Assembly (NCBI RefSeq): GCF_017745215.1
Contig: NZ_JAGHZV010000005.1
Location: 124,001-188,000, forward strand
From: Sphingomonas sp.
Lineage (GTDB): Bacteria; Pseudomonadota; Alphaproteobacteria; Sphingomonadales; Sphingomonadaceae
Length of the DNA stretch: 64,000 bases
Direction: 5' to 3'
The notes below the pieces were generated by a model, which was not told the origin of the DNA, did no database searches, and saw only the letters and a list, made by a program, of their open reading frames with translations. The number at the start of each line of letters is the position of its first letter. Position 1 is the first letter of the stretch. This document shows, piece after piece, positions 32,406 to 40,959 of the stretch. Position numbers and translations under genes: made by a program.

Positions 32406-34636
32406 CAACGCGTCTCGAGCGAGATCAGACGAGCCGAATTCTCCTTGCCGCCCTCGCCATAGCCATAGCCGTACCCATAGCCGTACCCGTAGCCGTAGCC
32501 GGCCTTGGCGGCGTCGAACTTGGTGATCACGGCGCCGATCATATGCGCGCCCGCGATGCGCAGGCGGCCGAGCGCGCGCAGGATCGCCGGACGGCGGACG
32601 CGACCGGCCTGGACCACGAACACCGTCACGTCGCAGATCGAGGAGAGCACCGGCGCATCCGCCAGGCCCAGGATCGGCGGCGAGTCCACCACGATCAGGT
32701 CGAACGACGCCTCGGCCTCGCGCAGCACCGAGCGGAAACGGTCGCCCGCCAGCAGTTCGGCCGCGTTCGGCGGGATCGGGCCGCTCGGCATCATGAACAG
32801 ATTCTCGATCGACGTGCCGACGACGTGCGCCGCGACCGTGTCGTGCGAGGCGAGCAGCGAGGACAGGCCCTTCTCGCCTTCGAGGTCCGACTTGAAGGTC
32901 GGCTTGCGCATGTCGCCGTCGATCAGCAGCACCGTATAGCCGATGCGCGCGAAGCTGCGCGCGATCGCGAAGCTCGAGTTCGACTTGCCCTCCGAGGCCT
33001 GGGTGCTGGTCACGAGCAGCGACTTGGGCAGGCCGCCCGCGGTTGCGAACTGGATCGCGGTCCGGATCGCGAAATAGGCCTCGGATTGCGGCGACTTGGG
33101 ATCGAGCAACGCGTCGGCGACGGTGCCGTCCTTGGCTACCGTCGGCACCACGCCCAGCAGCGTGAGGCCCAGCCGGTCCTTGATGTCGTCGGGGTTCTTG
33201 ATCGTGTCGTCGATGAATTCGATGCCGAACGCCAGCGCGACGCCGATCAGCACGCCGATCACCAGCGCGAACGACAGGTTGGTGCTCATGCTCGGACGGA
33301 AGGGCCCGCCGGGCACTTCGGCGCGGTCGACGATCGAGACCAGGTTGCTGCCCACGCCGCCGGCCACGCTGACTTCCTTGAAGCGCTGGAGCAGGCCCTC
33401 GTACATGGTGCGATTGGTGTCCACCTCCCGCTGCAGGATCGTGTACTGGATGCCGCGGTTGCGCAGGTCGATCATCTGCGTCTTGAGCTGGTCGACCTTG
33501 GCGGAAAGCTGCTGCTCACGGCCCAGCGCGGCGCGATAGGCAGCGCTCATCTGGCCGGTGACGGCGCCCGAGACCTGCTTCTCCTGTGCGGTGAGTTGGC
33601 TGCGAACCGCGTCGATCTGTCCCTTGAGGCTCACCATCTCGGGATAGTCGGGCTTAAACAGGCTCAGCTTTTCCTGATATTGCGCCTGAAGCACGTTGAG
33701 CTGTTGACGCAGCCCGACGAGCGCGGCGTCGCGCTGCGTCTGGATCTGCGCTTCCGCGCCGCTGGCCTGTTTGTAGCTTTGCTCGAGCTGGATCCGCTGG
33801 TTCTGCGCCTCGGTCAGCGCCTGGCTGAGCGAGAGCAGGTTGGCGCTGTCGAGCGACTGTTCCCTCGAGCCGCGATCGCTGCCGCCCACGTCCGAATCGA
33901 CCGTGACGATATGATGCTCGGCTGCATAGGCGACCAGCGCGCGTTCGGATTTCTCGAGCGCCGCCTTCACCGTCGAGATTCGACGCTCGAGGAACTGGCG
34001 GGCAAAGGCCGTCGCGTCATATTTGCGCTCGAGGTTCGAAGCGATGAATCCCTCGGCGTAGGCATTGGGGATCTGCGCGGCGAGCTGCGGCGACTTGCTT
34101 TCATATTGGATGGTGATCAGGCGGCTGCCGGGCACCGGCGTGATGCTCACGCCGCCCGCGACCACCGCCGCCGCGATCTTCTCGCGCACGTTGCGCGGCG
34201 CGTTCTGCGGCACCACCGCCGGGTTGCCGGCGAGATTGAGGCTGCGCGCGACGCGCTCGGCCAGCGCGCGGCTGCGCAACAGGCCATATTGGGTCGCGAG
34301 ATACTGCGGGTCGCGATAGGTCTGGTAGGAGTCGCTGCCGCGGTCCTCGTTGACCACGCGCTGCTCGTTGAGCGCGACTTCGATCTGCGACTGGGAACGA
34401 TACATCTTGGTGGTCATCATCGTCGTGACCACGCCGATGATCGCGCAGACCGCGATGCTCGCCAGGATAAGCAGGCGCCACTTGTAGAGAATCCGCCAGA
34501 TCTCGTGCGGGCTGATGCCGCTGTGTCCCTCTTCCTTCGAAGTCGCGACCGCACGGCGCAGATAATCGTTGCTCGCATCGGCGAGCCAGCCGCTCTGGGT
34601 CTTGGAGGCCGGGACCAGTGGAGTGTCTTCGTTCAT
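32405..34636 (-). CDS. Wzc-like polysaccharide co-polymerase and BY-type tyrosine kinase
   Basis: 743 residues. The Wzz domain spans about 40-460 between two membrane helices (ILASIAVCAIIGVVTTMM; LSFALVIGVLIGVALAFGI), with long periplasmic coiled coils at about 240-420. The kinase domain from about 530 has a Walker A-like ASEGKSNSS (the usual PGEGKST is altered), Walker A' LLIDGDMRKP and Walker B LIVVDSPPI. It ends in seven Tyr-Gly pairs, the probable autophosphorylation cluster. Such proteins set chain length and cycle between phosphorylated and free states during export through Wza. It is encoded 46 bases downstream of the Wza-like gene. Confidence 0.9.
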   Translation of the reverse strand: MNEDTPLVPASKTQSGWLADASNDYLRRAVATSKEEGHSGISPHEIWRILYKWRLLILASIAVCAIIGVVTTMMTTKMYRSQSQIEVALNEQRVVNEDRGSDSYQTYRDPQYLATQYGLLRSRALAERVARSLNLAGNPAVVPQNAPRNVREKIAAAVVAGGVSITPVPGSRLITIQYESKSPQLAAQIPNAYAEGFIASNLERKYDATAFARQFLERRISTVKAALEKSERALVAYAAEHHIVTVDSDVGGSDRGSREQSLDSANLLSLSQALTEAQNQRIQLEQSYKQASGAEAQIQTQRDAALVGLRQQLNVLQAQYQEKLSLFKPDYPEMVSLKGQIDAVRSQLTAQEKQVSGAVTGQMSAAYRAALGREQQLSAKVDQLKTQMIDLRNRGIQYTILQREVDTNRTMYEGLLQRFKEVSVAGGVGSNLVSIVDRAEVPGGPFRPSMSTNLSFALVIGVLIGVALAFGIEFIDDTIKNPDDIKDRLGLTLLGVVPTVAKDGTVADALLDPKSPQSEAYFAIRTAIQFATAGGLPKSLLVTSTQASEGKSNSSFAIARSFARIGYTVLLIDGDMRKPTFKSDLEGEKGLSSLLASHDTVAAHVVGTSIENLFMMPSGPIPPNAAELLAGDRFRSVLREAEASFDLIVVDSPPILGLADAPVLSSICDVTVFVVQAGRVRRPAILRALGRLRIAGAHMIGAVITKFDAAKAGYGYGYGYGYGYGYGEGGKENSARLISLETR
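32456..32497 (-). repeat. Tandem hexanucleotide repeat encoding Tyr-Gly pairs
   Basis: Seven consecutive six-base units (TAC or TAT followed by GGC or GGG) inside the kinase gene. Codon variation between units shows the repeat is old enough to have diverged, but the near identity could still allow unit gain or loss and thus change the number of phosphorylatable tyrosines. Confidence 0.85.
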
Positions 34637-34682
34637 ATGTCAGCTACCAGAAGCGAGGGGGGGGACGCGCGGTTCAGGCGGG

Positions 34683-35402
34683 TCAGAACGGAGAGAAGAG
34701 CGCAGCGAGCGGGATCGACGAGACCACGTCCTTGAAGCGCGAGCGCCAGCGGTCGCCGTCGACGATGATGATGTCGTCGCCATAGATCACCGGATCGGGA
34801 TTCAGGCCGCGGCGGATGTCGGTCAGGTCGAAGGCGGCAGCCATGCGCTGGCCGTCGATCGTGCGGAACACCACCACCCGGCGCGGATTCGCCGTATCGG
34901 AAGTCCCCTTCGCCATTGCGACCGCCTGCATCAGCGTCGTCGGTCCGTCGATCGAGAACACGCCGCCGCTCGTGACTGCCCCGTCCACCGTGATGCGCAG
35001 CCGCGGCGAGGCCTTCACCGATACCTGCACCTCGGGCGATTGGAGATATTTCTCGCCCAGCCGCTGGCGCAGGTCCGCGGCGACTTCGAGCGTCGTCTTG
35101 CCCATCACCGGCACCGGGCCGAGCAGCGGCATGATGATGCTGCCATTGGCTTCCACTTGCATGTCGCCGGAAAGCGTCGGAACCCGGAAGACGCTGATCG
35201 TCAGCACGTCTCGCGCGCCGACGTGATAATCCTGGTTGAGGTCGGCCGCGGTCGGCACGGAGGGCGCGCCAAAGTTCCGGACGCCATAGGGGACCGGCCC
35301 GCCGCGCGAAGCGCATCCCGTGAGCGTCACCGCCGCGGCGATGATCGCGGCCCACATCGCAAGGCGGCCTCGCACTCCCGGGCGGCCAGCGTCAACACTC
35401 AT
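34683..35402 (-). CDS. Wza-like polysaccharide export lipoprotein
   Basis: 239 residues from ATG 35402. Lipoprotein signal with lipobox TLTGC (AAIIAAAVTLTGCAS). The Poly_export domain follows (YHVGARDVLTISVFRVPTLS, then VEANGSIIMPLLGPVPVMG), and then a SLBB domain (LRITVDGAVTSGGVFSIDGP). The protein forms the outer-membrane export channel for exopolysaccharide. It lacks the extra SLBB and C-terminal helix of E. coli Wza, as is common for shorter alphaproteobacterial forms. Transcription is separated from the upstream gene by a terminator at 35567-35600. Confidence 0.9.
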   Translation of the reverse strand: MSVDAGRPGVRGRLAMWAAIIAAAVTLTGCASRGGPVPYGVRNFGAPSVPTAADLNQDYHVGARDVLTISVFRVPTLSGDMQVEANGSIIMPLLGPVPVMGKTTLEVAADLRQRLGEKYLQSPEVQVSVKASPRLRITVDGAVTSGGVFSIDGPTTLMQAVAMAKGTSDTANPRRVVVFRTIDGQRMAAAFDLTDIRRGLNPDPVIYGDDIIIVDGDRWRSRFKDVVSSIPLAALFSPF

Positions 35403-35566
35403 TACGTCACCCTCTCGTTCACCGCGCGAACCCAGCGCGGAAGGCACCACGCTCACCCTTGGATCGAATCGCGCCGGCCATGGCGTTTCAAAAGCGCGCA
35501 CCTCGCCTCGGCAAGTCACCGCCGCCAAAGCCTTATCCGCGTTCGCCGGCGCAGGTCTACCGAAAA

Positions 35567-35600
35567 CGAAAAAAGGCCGGGGGATACCCGGCCTTTTTAT
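35567..35600. terminator. Bidirectional rho-independent terminator
   Basis: Perfect stem GGCCGGG...CCCGGCC (35575-35581 with 35587-35593) with a 5-base loop, an A-run on the left and a T-run on the right. It ends the minus-strand gene at 35622 and would also stop plus-strand transcription. Confidence 0.85.
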
Positions 35601-35621
35601 TCCGATCTCGCGATCGAGAGC

Positions 35622-36050
35622 TTACGGGCTCGCCGGCTTCTTCTTGCCGTCGGCCGCGATGATCGCACCGGTGATGACGGCGGCCAGCGCAAGAAGCGCG
35701 ACCAGCCAGCCAGCGCCGCTGAGCGAGCTGGTATCTTCCATCTGGTAGCCGGCACGGGCCAGCTGGAGCGACTTGACGCTGCTCGAGCAGGCATCGCTCG
35801 AGATCGTCACGCTCGAAGCCGCCGGGACGTCGAGCGAGCAGCCGTTGAGAGCCAGCTTCGCACCCGCATCACGCGTCACGACGCGATCACCAGCCGTCAG
35901 CGACGAAGCGCCCGAGACGGTCACAACCTTGCCGTCCCGCACGACCATGTAGCCGGCCGAATCTGCAGCGCCCTGCGCCTGCGCAGCGGCGATAGGCGCG
36001 AGCGCCATACCAATCGCGGCACCGAACGAAATGAAGTTGGTCAGCTTCAT
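35622..36050 (-). CDS. Small exported protein with C-terminal membrane segment
   Basis: 142 residues. Signal peptide MKLTNFISFGAAIGMALAPI, cleaved near AQAQG. A beta-rich central domain (VVRDGKVVTVSGASSLTAGD, DAGAKLALNGCSLDVPAASS) with two Cys resembles FecR-type or cell-surface beta domains. A C-terminal membrane helix (LVALLALAAVITGAIIAA) and a lysine-rich end follow. It is within the exopolysaccharide block but ends at its own terminator, so it is probably a separate, strongly expressed unit. Function unknown. Confidence 0.75.
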   Translation of the reverse strand: MKLTNFISFGAAIGMALAPIAAAQAQGAADSAGYMVVRDGKVVTVSGASSLTAGDRVVTRDAGAKLALNGCSLDVPAASSVTISSDACSSSVKSLQLARAGYQMEDTSSLSGAGWLVALLALAAVITGAIIAADGKKKPASP

Positions 36051-36147
36051 GTTCTTCCCCTTGTACTAATCTTATTCCGGCCCACCAACATGCAGCCCGT
36101 GACTGCCGGTTCGCTCCTGAGTCCTCTCGCCGAAACAACCCGCCAAG

Positions 36148-36933
36148 TCAACTCGTTTTCGCCGCTTCGCTATGGCTTTCGACTGCTAAAAATGACTTAA
36201 AAGCGCCTTCCACGAACAGAGCCGTCAACGGCCCACCCATATACGCACCAGTGTCGATTCCGATCCGCCCCGGCGCCTCGTCCGGCATTTTACTGATCGT
36301 GTGGCCATGCACCACGATCAGGCCGTCGTCCCGGACGGCATCGAGGAAGTCGGCGCGAATCCAGCGAAGATCCTGAGTTTTCTGCCGTTCCAGCGGGATT
36401 CCGGGGCGGATTCCGGCATGGACGAACAGATAGTCGCCGAAGCGGAAGCTGTCCGCGAACTGTTGCACGAACGCCACATCCTCGGGCGGAATGTGCGCGC
36501 GCAGCAATTCCGCCGCCTGCTCGGCCGAAAGCGACGCCAGCTTGCCCACCGGCACGCCATAGCTCTGCGCGCATTCGAATCCGCCATGCGTCATCCAGTC
36601 GGTCACCAGCCAGGGCTCGTCGCCGAGCACGCGGAGCATCATCTCCTCGTGATTGCCGAGCAGGAAAACCGGGAGCAGCCGCCCCCATTCGCGCGTGCGC
36701 AAGCGATTGATCACGCCCGCCGAATCGGGGCCGCGGTCGATCAGGTCGCCGAGCAGCACGATCCAGGTCTTCGCCGGCGAGCGCGACCGTTCGACCGCGT
36801 CGATCCGGTCGAGCATCGCATCGAGCAGGTCGAGCCGGCCGTGGATGTCGCCGATCGCATAGCAGCGTGCGCCCGGCGCTCCCTGGGGCGGTTGATCCGC
36901 ACGGTTGCGGCGGGATTTGAAGATGTTCAACAT
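36148..36933 (-). CDS. Calcineurin-like metallophosphatase (PP1-type Ser/Thr phosphatase)
   Basis: 261 residues with the full set of metal-binding motifs: GDIHGR (residues about 27-32), GDLIDRG (about 61), GNHE (about 93), and later HAGIRPG and HGHT. The closest relatives are bacterial PrpA/ApaH-like serine/threonine phosphatases. It lies 12 bases after the glycosyltransferase stop in the same operon. A phosphatase beside a BY-kinase and sugar transferases could reverse phosphorylation in the polysaccharide machinery, but typical BY-kinase partners are of other families, so this link is an inference. Confidence 0.9.
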   Translation of the reverse strand: MLNIFKSRRNRADQPPQGAPGARCYAIGDIHGRLDLLDAMLDRIDAVERSRSPAKTWIVLLGDLIDRGPDSAGVINRLRTREWGRLLPVFLLGNHEEMMLRVLGDEPWLVTDWMTHGGFECAQSYGVPVGKLASLSAEQAAELLRAHIPPEDVAFVQQFADSFRFGDYLFVHAGIRPGIPLERQKTQDLRWIRADFLDAVRDDGLIVVHGHTISKMPDEAPGRIGIDTGAYMGGPLTALFVEGAFKSFLAVESHSEAAKTS

Positions 36934-36945
36934 TTGCTTGGCCGA

Positions 36946-38187
36946 TTATTGCTGCGGTGCGGCACCAGCGGCAAGCCCGCCGCTCGCGACTGCGGCGAAA
37001 AGCCCATGGAATCGGGCCATTGCCTGCGCCTGGCCGTACCGTTCTTCGATCATCTCTCTCGCATGACGGCCCATACGCGCACAAGCCGCGCGATCGCCGG
37101 CGAGGCGTGCGATCAGCGCGGCGAGCCCTTCGCCGTCCCCCGGCGCGACCACTTCGCCGCAGCCGTGTGCGGTGAGCAGCCGGGCGATCTCCCCGCGTTG
37201 ATGCGTCACGGCGATTACCGGCCGGCCCGCTGCGGCGATGCCGAAGAACTTGCTCGGCACGATCAGCCCCTCGAAGGGCTCGCGCAGCGACAGCCAGTGG
37301 ACGTCGCCGGCGCCCAGCGACTGGGCGAGCCGTTCGCGCGGCTGATAGGGCTGGAAGGCGATGTTCTTGCCCGCCCGCGCGCGCACGCCGTCGAGGTGGT
37401 GCCCGCCGCCGACGAAGAGGAAACGGATGTCGTCGCGCCCCTCGAGCCGCGCCGCCGCGTCGAGCAAGGTCTCGGCCTCGTGCGCGCGCCCCAAATTGCC
37501 CGAATAGGCGACGACGAACTGCTCGGGACCATAGCCCCATTCGCGGCGCAGCGGGTTCGCCTCGTGCACGAGCGGCGCGATGTCGGTGTCGCCCGACCAG
37601 TTCTGGATCACCGCGATGCTCGCGCCGGGCACGCCGCGCGACGTGACGCGCTCGGCCATCAGTTCGCCCACCGCGACGTTCGCCGCGGCCCTTCGCAGCG
37701 ACCAGTCGCGCAAGCCCGCCACCAGCGCGCCCCCTGCCCCGTCGGCCCAGCGGATCCCCATCGCCGCGGCGACTTCCGGGTAGAGGTCCTGCAGCCAGTT
37801 CACCAGCCGCGCGCCCTTGATCCAGGCGACCAGCGCCGCGGGCACCGAGACGAGCGGAGGATCGGTCTTGGCGATCAGCACGTCGCCGCGCTTCACGAGT
37901 CGCAGCATCGCCCACAAGGCGCTGGGATAGAAGGAAAGATAGTCGCTCAGCCGCCCGAGGATCGTCCCCCGCCCGAATCGGGTCGTCGCGACCCGGCGCA
38001 CGCGCACGCCGTCGAGCGGTTCCTCGCGCGGCAGCACCGCGGCGGGGTCGTCGTAGCGCATCCGGCTCGTGATCACCGTCACCTCGAAGCCGCGCGCGAC
38101 GAGGTAGCGGCACAGGTCGGTGAGGATCTGCGCGGTCGCCGAATGGTCCGGGGCGTAGAAGCGATTGACGAAGATCAGGCGCGGCAT
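36946..38187 (-). CDS. GT4-family glycosyltransferase (WbuB-like)
   Basis: 413 residues, two Rossmann-like halves (GT-B fold). The N-terminal acceptor domain starts IFVNRFYAPDHSATAQILTD. The C-terminal donor domain has VVAYSGNLGRAHEAETLL, LFVGGG, and the E-x7-E type motif region EPFEGLIVPSKFFGIAAAG. It fits WbuB/WcaI-type transferases that add a sugar to the lipid-linked unit. It lies 13 bases after the initiating sugar transferase, consistent with the next assembly step. Confidence 0.9.
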   Translation of the reverse strand: MPRLIFVNRFYAPDHSATAQILTDLCRYLVARGFEVTVITSRMRYDDPAAVLPREEPLDGVRVRRVATTRFGRGTILGRLSDYLSFYPSALWAMLRLVKRGDVLIAKTDPPLVSVPAALVAWIKGARLVNWLQDLYPEVAAAMGIRWADGAGGALVAGLRDWSLRRAAANVAVGELMAERVTSRGVPGASIAVIQNWSGDTDIAPLVHEANPLRREWGYGPEQFVVAYSGNLGRAHEAETLLDAAARLEGRDDIRFLFVGGGHHLDGVRARAGKNIAFQPYQPRERLAQSLGAGDVHWLSLREPFEGLIVPSKFFGIAAAGRPVIAVTHQRGEIARLLTAHGCGEVVAPGDGEGLAALIARLAGDRAACARMGRHAREMIEERYGQAQAMARFHGLFAAVASGGLAAGAAPQQ

Positions 38188-38200
38188 GGGTGTAGGCGGT

Positions 38201-39481
38201 TCACCGCCATCCGAAGCCCAGCAGCACGGTGCGCACCGTGCGGATGATGATCACGATGTCGAGCCAGGCCGAGAAGTTCTTGATGTAGTAGAAGTCGTAC
38301 TGGAGCTTCTCGTTCGCGTCGGCGAGCTCGGAGACATGGCCCTGGTTCACCTGCGCCCAGCCGGTGAGGCCCGGGCGCACGATGTGGCGATAGGAATAGA
38401 AGGGCAGTTCGCGCTCGTACCAGTCGGAAAGCGGCATCGCCTCGGGGCGCGGGCCGATGAAACTCATCTCGCCGCGCGCGATGTTGAACACCTGGGGCAG
38501 TTCGTCGAGCCTGGTGCGGCGCAGGAAGCGGCCGACCCTCGTGATCCGCGAATCGTCATGGAGCGTCACCGCGTCGTTGCGAGCCTCCTCGGGATCCTCG
38601 CACGGCAGCCGATCGGTCATCGTGCGGAACTTGAGCATCGTGAACGGACGCCGTCGATACCCCATCCGCACCTGACGGAAGATCACCGGCCCGCCCGAAT
38701 CGATCCGCACCGCGATCGCGATCACCGGCAGCACCACGATCAGCACCGGCAACAGCGCGACGCACGCCGCGAGATCTCCCAGCCGCTTCACCTTGTCATA
38801 GGCGAAGTTGGGAACCAGCGAACCGAGGTTGTTCTCGGAGAGATGCTCGATCCGTACGCGCCCGGTGAGGGATTCGTGGAGCTGCTTGGTGTGGTAGACC
38901 GCATGGCCCTTGAGCGCGGCCTCGGCGAGCATTCGCTCCCACGCCGAATCATGATCCCAGTGGAGATTGGCGACGATCGTCGCGCCGCGCTCCTCGGGCG
39001 GCAGCGGCTGGCGCAGCGTCACCCACTCGAAGCGCGGCGCGTCGCGGATCAGGTCGTCGATCCCGCCCGGCACGACGTAGAAGCGCGCCACGCCTCGCCG
39101 CTCGATCACCAGCGCGAGCAGGAAAGTGAACACCACCGAGGCGAGGAAGCCCACCAGCAGCATCGATCCCGAATATTCGAGGCGCGTGAAGAACAGCACC
39201 GCGATCGCCAGCCCATAGGTCGAGACGAACACCGGCAGGATATAGGCGAACGCCATCGTGCCCGGATAGGCGGTCATGCGGCGGTAGATGATCAGCGCCG
39301 CCAGCGCTGCGGTGACCGAGCCGATCGCGCTGTTCTGCGAAGTGTTCGCGCTCAGCAGGATGTCGAAATGGCTGAGGAAGAAGGGCGCCAGCCCGCCGAC
39401 CACCAGGATCGCGACGATCTGGAACCGCAACGACTGGAACATGCGCCGCGATTGGTTGACGTGCATGTAGGGCGTCACCAA
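38201..39481 (-). CDS. Polyprenyl glycosylphosphotransferase (WcaJ/SpsB-type) starting exopolysaccharide synthesis
   Basis: 426 residues. Four to five N-terminal membrane helices, a CoA-binding-like linker, a fifth membrane helix (ACVALLPVLIVVLPVIAIAV) and the catalytic bacterial sugar-transferase domain. Motifs: GGPVIFRQVRMGYRRRPFTM, KFRTM, RLDELPQVFNIARGEMSFIG, GPRPE and RPGLTGWAQVN. The enzyme transfers a sugar-1-phosphate to undecaprenyl phosphate, the committed step. It is first in the minus-strand gene series, with a palindrome 94 bases upstream. Confidence 0.93.
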   Translation of the reverse strand: MVTPYMHVNQSRRMFQSLRFQIVAILVVGGLAPFFLSHFDILLSANTSQNSAIGSVTAALAALIIYRRMTAYPGTMAFAYILPVFVSTYGLAIAVLFFTRLEYSGSMLLVGFLASVVFTFLLALVIERRGVARFYVVPGGIDDLIRDAPRFEWVTLRQPLPPEERGATIVANLHWDHDSAWERMLAEAALKGHAVYHTKQLHESLTGRVRIEHLSENNLGSLVPNFAYDKVKRLGDLAACVALLPVLIVVLPVIAIAVRIDSGGPVIFRQVRMGYRRRPFTMLKFRTMTDRLPCEDPEEARNDAVTLHDDSRITRVGRFLRRTRLDELPQVFNIARGEMSFIGPRPEAMPLSDWYERELPFYSYRHIVRPGLTGWAQVNQGHVSELADANEKLQYDFYYIKNFSAWLDIVIIIRTVRTVLLGFGWR

Positions 39482-39574
39482 CGGACCTTACCCCCTTCGT
39501 TCTGCGCGTCCCTGATGCGCACCAATCGTCCTAGCAGCCCTATACGCGTACCTGAACCACTCAGATCAAGATTC

Positions 39575-39591
39575 GTTCCGCATTGCGGAAC
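39575..39591. promoter_or_regulatory. Palindromic operator candidate upstream of the exopolysaccharide genes
   Basis: GTTCCGCATTGCGGAAC is a perfect 8-base inverted repeat around one central base. It is placed 94-110 bases before the start of the sugar transferase and downstream of the FKBP gene. It lacks a T-run, so a protein-binding site is more likely than a terminator. It is not the alphaproteobacterial LexA box, which is a direct repeat of GTTC. Confidence 0.5.
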
Positions 39592-39654
39592 AAATGCCTG
39601 GGGCTTTGCGTCGAATCCTCTTCGCCCCCGCCGCAGCGAAGCGGCGAGCGCGAC

Positions 39655-40272
39655 TTACGGCTGGCCCTGCGGCGCTCCGCCCGGAGTCGGCGCGCCCGGT
39701 TCCGCGCCCTGCGGAGGCTGCTGTTGCATCTGCTGCATTTGCTGCATCTGCTGGATTTGCGCGGCGGTCACCAGGTCGTCCATGCTGATGTCGAAGATCA
39801 ACACGGCGTCCTTGAGCTCCGGGGGCGCCATCGGCGTCGCGCCGAAGGCGATGTTCGCCGGCAACCACACGCGATAGACCGAGCCCTTGCTCATCAGCTT
39901 CACCGCTTCGGTGAAGCCCGCGATCATCGGCTGCGCGCCGATCTGGTAGCGCAGCGGGCCCTTGGGCTGGAAGATCTCGCCGTCACGCTTCTTGCCTTCG
40001 ATCGTCAGTGATACGCCGTCGCCGTCGACCGCATTGGCGCCGGTGCCCTGCTTGAGCACCTGGTACTGGAGGCCCGAAGCCGTGGTGTGGATGCCCGGCT
40101 GGGTCTTGTTCCACGACAGGAACTGCTCGTTGGTGCCCTTCGCCGCGACCACCGCGCGCGTGCCCACCCAGGCCAGCCCGAAGGCAGCGGCGACCGCGAG
40201 CACCAGCCCGAACCACAGCCAGCGCTTGTACGAGGCCTTGACGGGCTGCAGCGGAACGGCGGTGACGGACAT
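39655..40272 (-). CDS. FKBP-type peptidyl-prolyl cis-trans isomerase, membrane-anchored
   Basis: 205 residues. An N-terminal anchor (WLWFGLVLAVAAAFGLAWVG) is followed by a periplasmic FKBP domain of about residues 60-170. FKBP landmarks: TASGLQYQVLKQGTGANA, IAGFTEAVKLMSKGS, YRVWLPANIAFGA. The usual active-site YTG is not obvious (DGDGVSLTIEGKKRDG), so catalysis may be reduced. The end is a low-complexity Gln/Met stretch (QQMQQMQQMQQQPPQG) and Pro/Gly tail. It lies downstream of rpsU, beyond a terminator. Confidence 0.88.
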   Translation of the reverse strand: MSVTAVPLQPVKASYKRWLWFGLVLAVAAAFGLAWVGTRAVVAAKGTNEQFLSWNKTQPGIHTTASGLQYQVLKQGTGANAVDGDGVSLTIEGKKRDGEIFQPKGPLRYQIGAQPMIAGFTEAVKLMSKGSVYRVWLPANIAFGATPMAPPELKDAVLIFDISMDDLVTAAQIQQMQQMQQMQQQPPQGAEPGAPTPGGAPQGQP

Positions 40273-40310
40273 GCTGGGCTCCCGCCGCGGTGCGGCTCAT
40301 CGAAGGTGAA

Positions 40311-40351
40311 TAAAAGTCGGGCCAAAGACGGCCTTCGCGCGCCTTTGGCCC
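40311..40351 (-). terminator. Terminator of rpsU
   Basis: GGGCCAAAG at 40319-40327 pairs perfectly with CTTTGGCCC at 40343-40351. On the minus strand the stem is followed by CGACTTTTATT, the T-rich tail expected of a rho-independent terminator for the rpsU transcript. Confidence 0.8.
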
Positions 40352-40403
40352 AACTTTGCCGCCCGATCAATGGGCGGGCGTAATGGCAACTCGAACGACG
40401 CGC

Positions 40404-40610
40404 TCAGCGCGCGCCGTCGCGCTCCATGCGCTTGCGCTCGAGCTTGCGCGCGCGGCGGACCGCGGCCGCGCGCTCGCGGGCGCGCTTCTCGCTCGGCTTC
40501 TCATAGTGACGGCGCAGCTTCATCTCGCGGTACACGCCCTCACGCTGCAGCTTCTTCTTGAGCGCGCGAAGGGCCTGGTCGACGTTGTTGTCGCGAACGA
40601 TGATTTGCAT
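40404..40610 (-). CDS. rpsU: 30S ribosomal protein S21
   Basis: 68 residues, full length for S21. It has the conserved start [20 protein letters not shown], the [20 protein letters not shown] core and a basic Arg/Lys-rich tail. S21 helps mRNA selection at initiation on the small subunit. It stands alone here, with a terminator at 40311-40351 and a REP-like repeat upstream. Confidence 0.97.
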   Translation of the reverse strand: MQIIVRDNNVDQALRALKKKLQREGVYREMKLRRHYEKPSEKRARERAAAVRRARKLERKRMERDGAR

Positions 40611-40778
40611 AAAGCCGTCTTTGCTCCGATCTCGAAATCGAGTTGCCGTCGATTCAATAGAATAGGGTTCGCCGGAGCGCGAGCTGCGGCGGAGGGCGGC
40701 CCTCTAACAGCAGCCGGCGGCAAATTCAAGCGGTTCTGAGGAGCGCCCCGCGCTTCTTGATTCTGCTTCCCAACCACC

Positions 40779-40858
40779 GTCATCCCGGCGAAAGCCGGGA
40801 CCCAGGGCCACGAGCGATGTCCCCTGTAACCCTGGGTCCCGGCTTTCGCCGGGATGAC
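40779..40858. repeat. REP-like palindromic unit
   Basis: Mirror arms GTCATCCCGGCGAAAGCCGG and complement with ACCCAGGG extensions, around a 24-base centre. Same family as the unit at 26455-26530, with a diverged centre. It lies between the divergent rpsU and response-regulator genes. Confidence 0.85.
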
Positions 40859-40959
40859 GACTGTGGTGGCTGTTGCAGCCAAACCACACTGGTACCGCAT
40901 TACACCGGATTGCAGCGCTGAAACGCCCCGGATAGCTTGCGGAAGCAATCGTCTGGACG

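Noticed and set aside
32456..32497. Short tandem repeat considered as a possible CRISPR or iteron
   Set aside because: Unit of six bases in frame with Tyr-Gly codons inside the kinase gene; fully explained as coding.
32279..34735. An 818-codon plus-strand frame
   Set aside because: Antisense to the BY-kinase gene, which has clear Wzz and kinase domains.
39575..39591. LexA (SOS) box
   Set aside because: The alphaproteobacterial box is a direct repeat GTTC-N7-GTTC; here the halves are inverted and the spacing differs.
36301..39877. Long plus-strand frames of 648 and 570 codons
   Set aside because: Antisense to the phosphatase, glycosyltransferase and sugar-transferase genes. Composition is typical of shadow frames.
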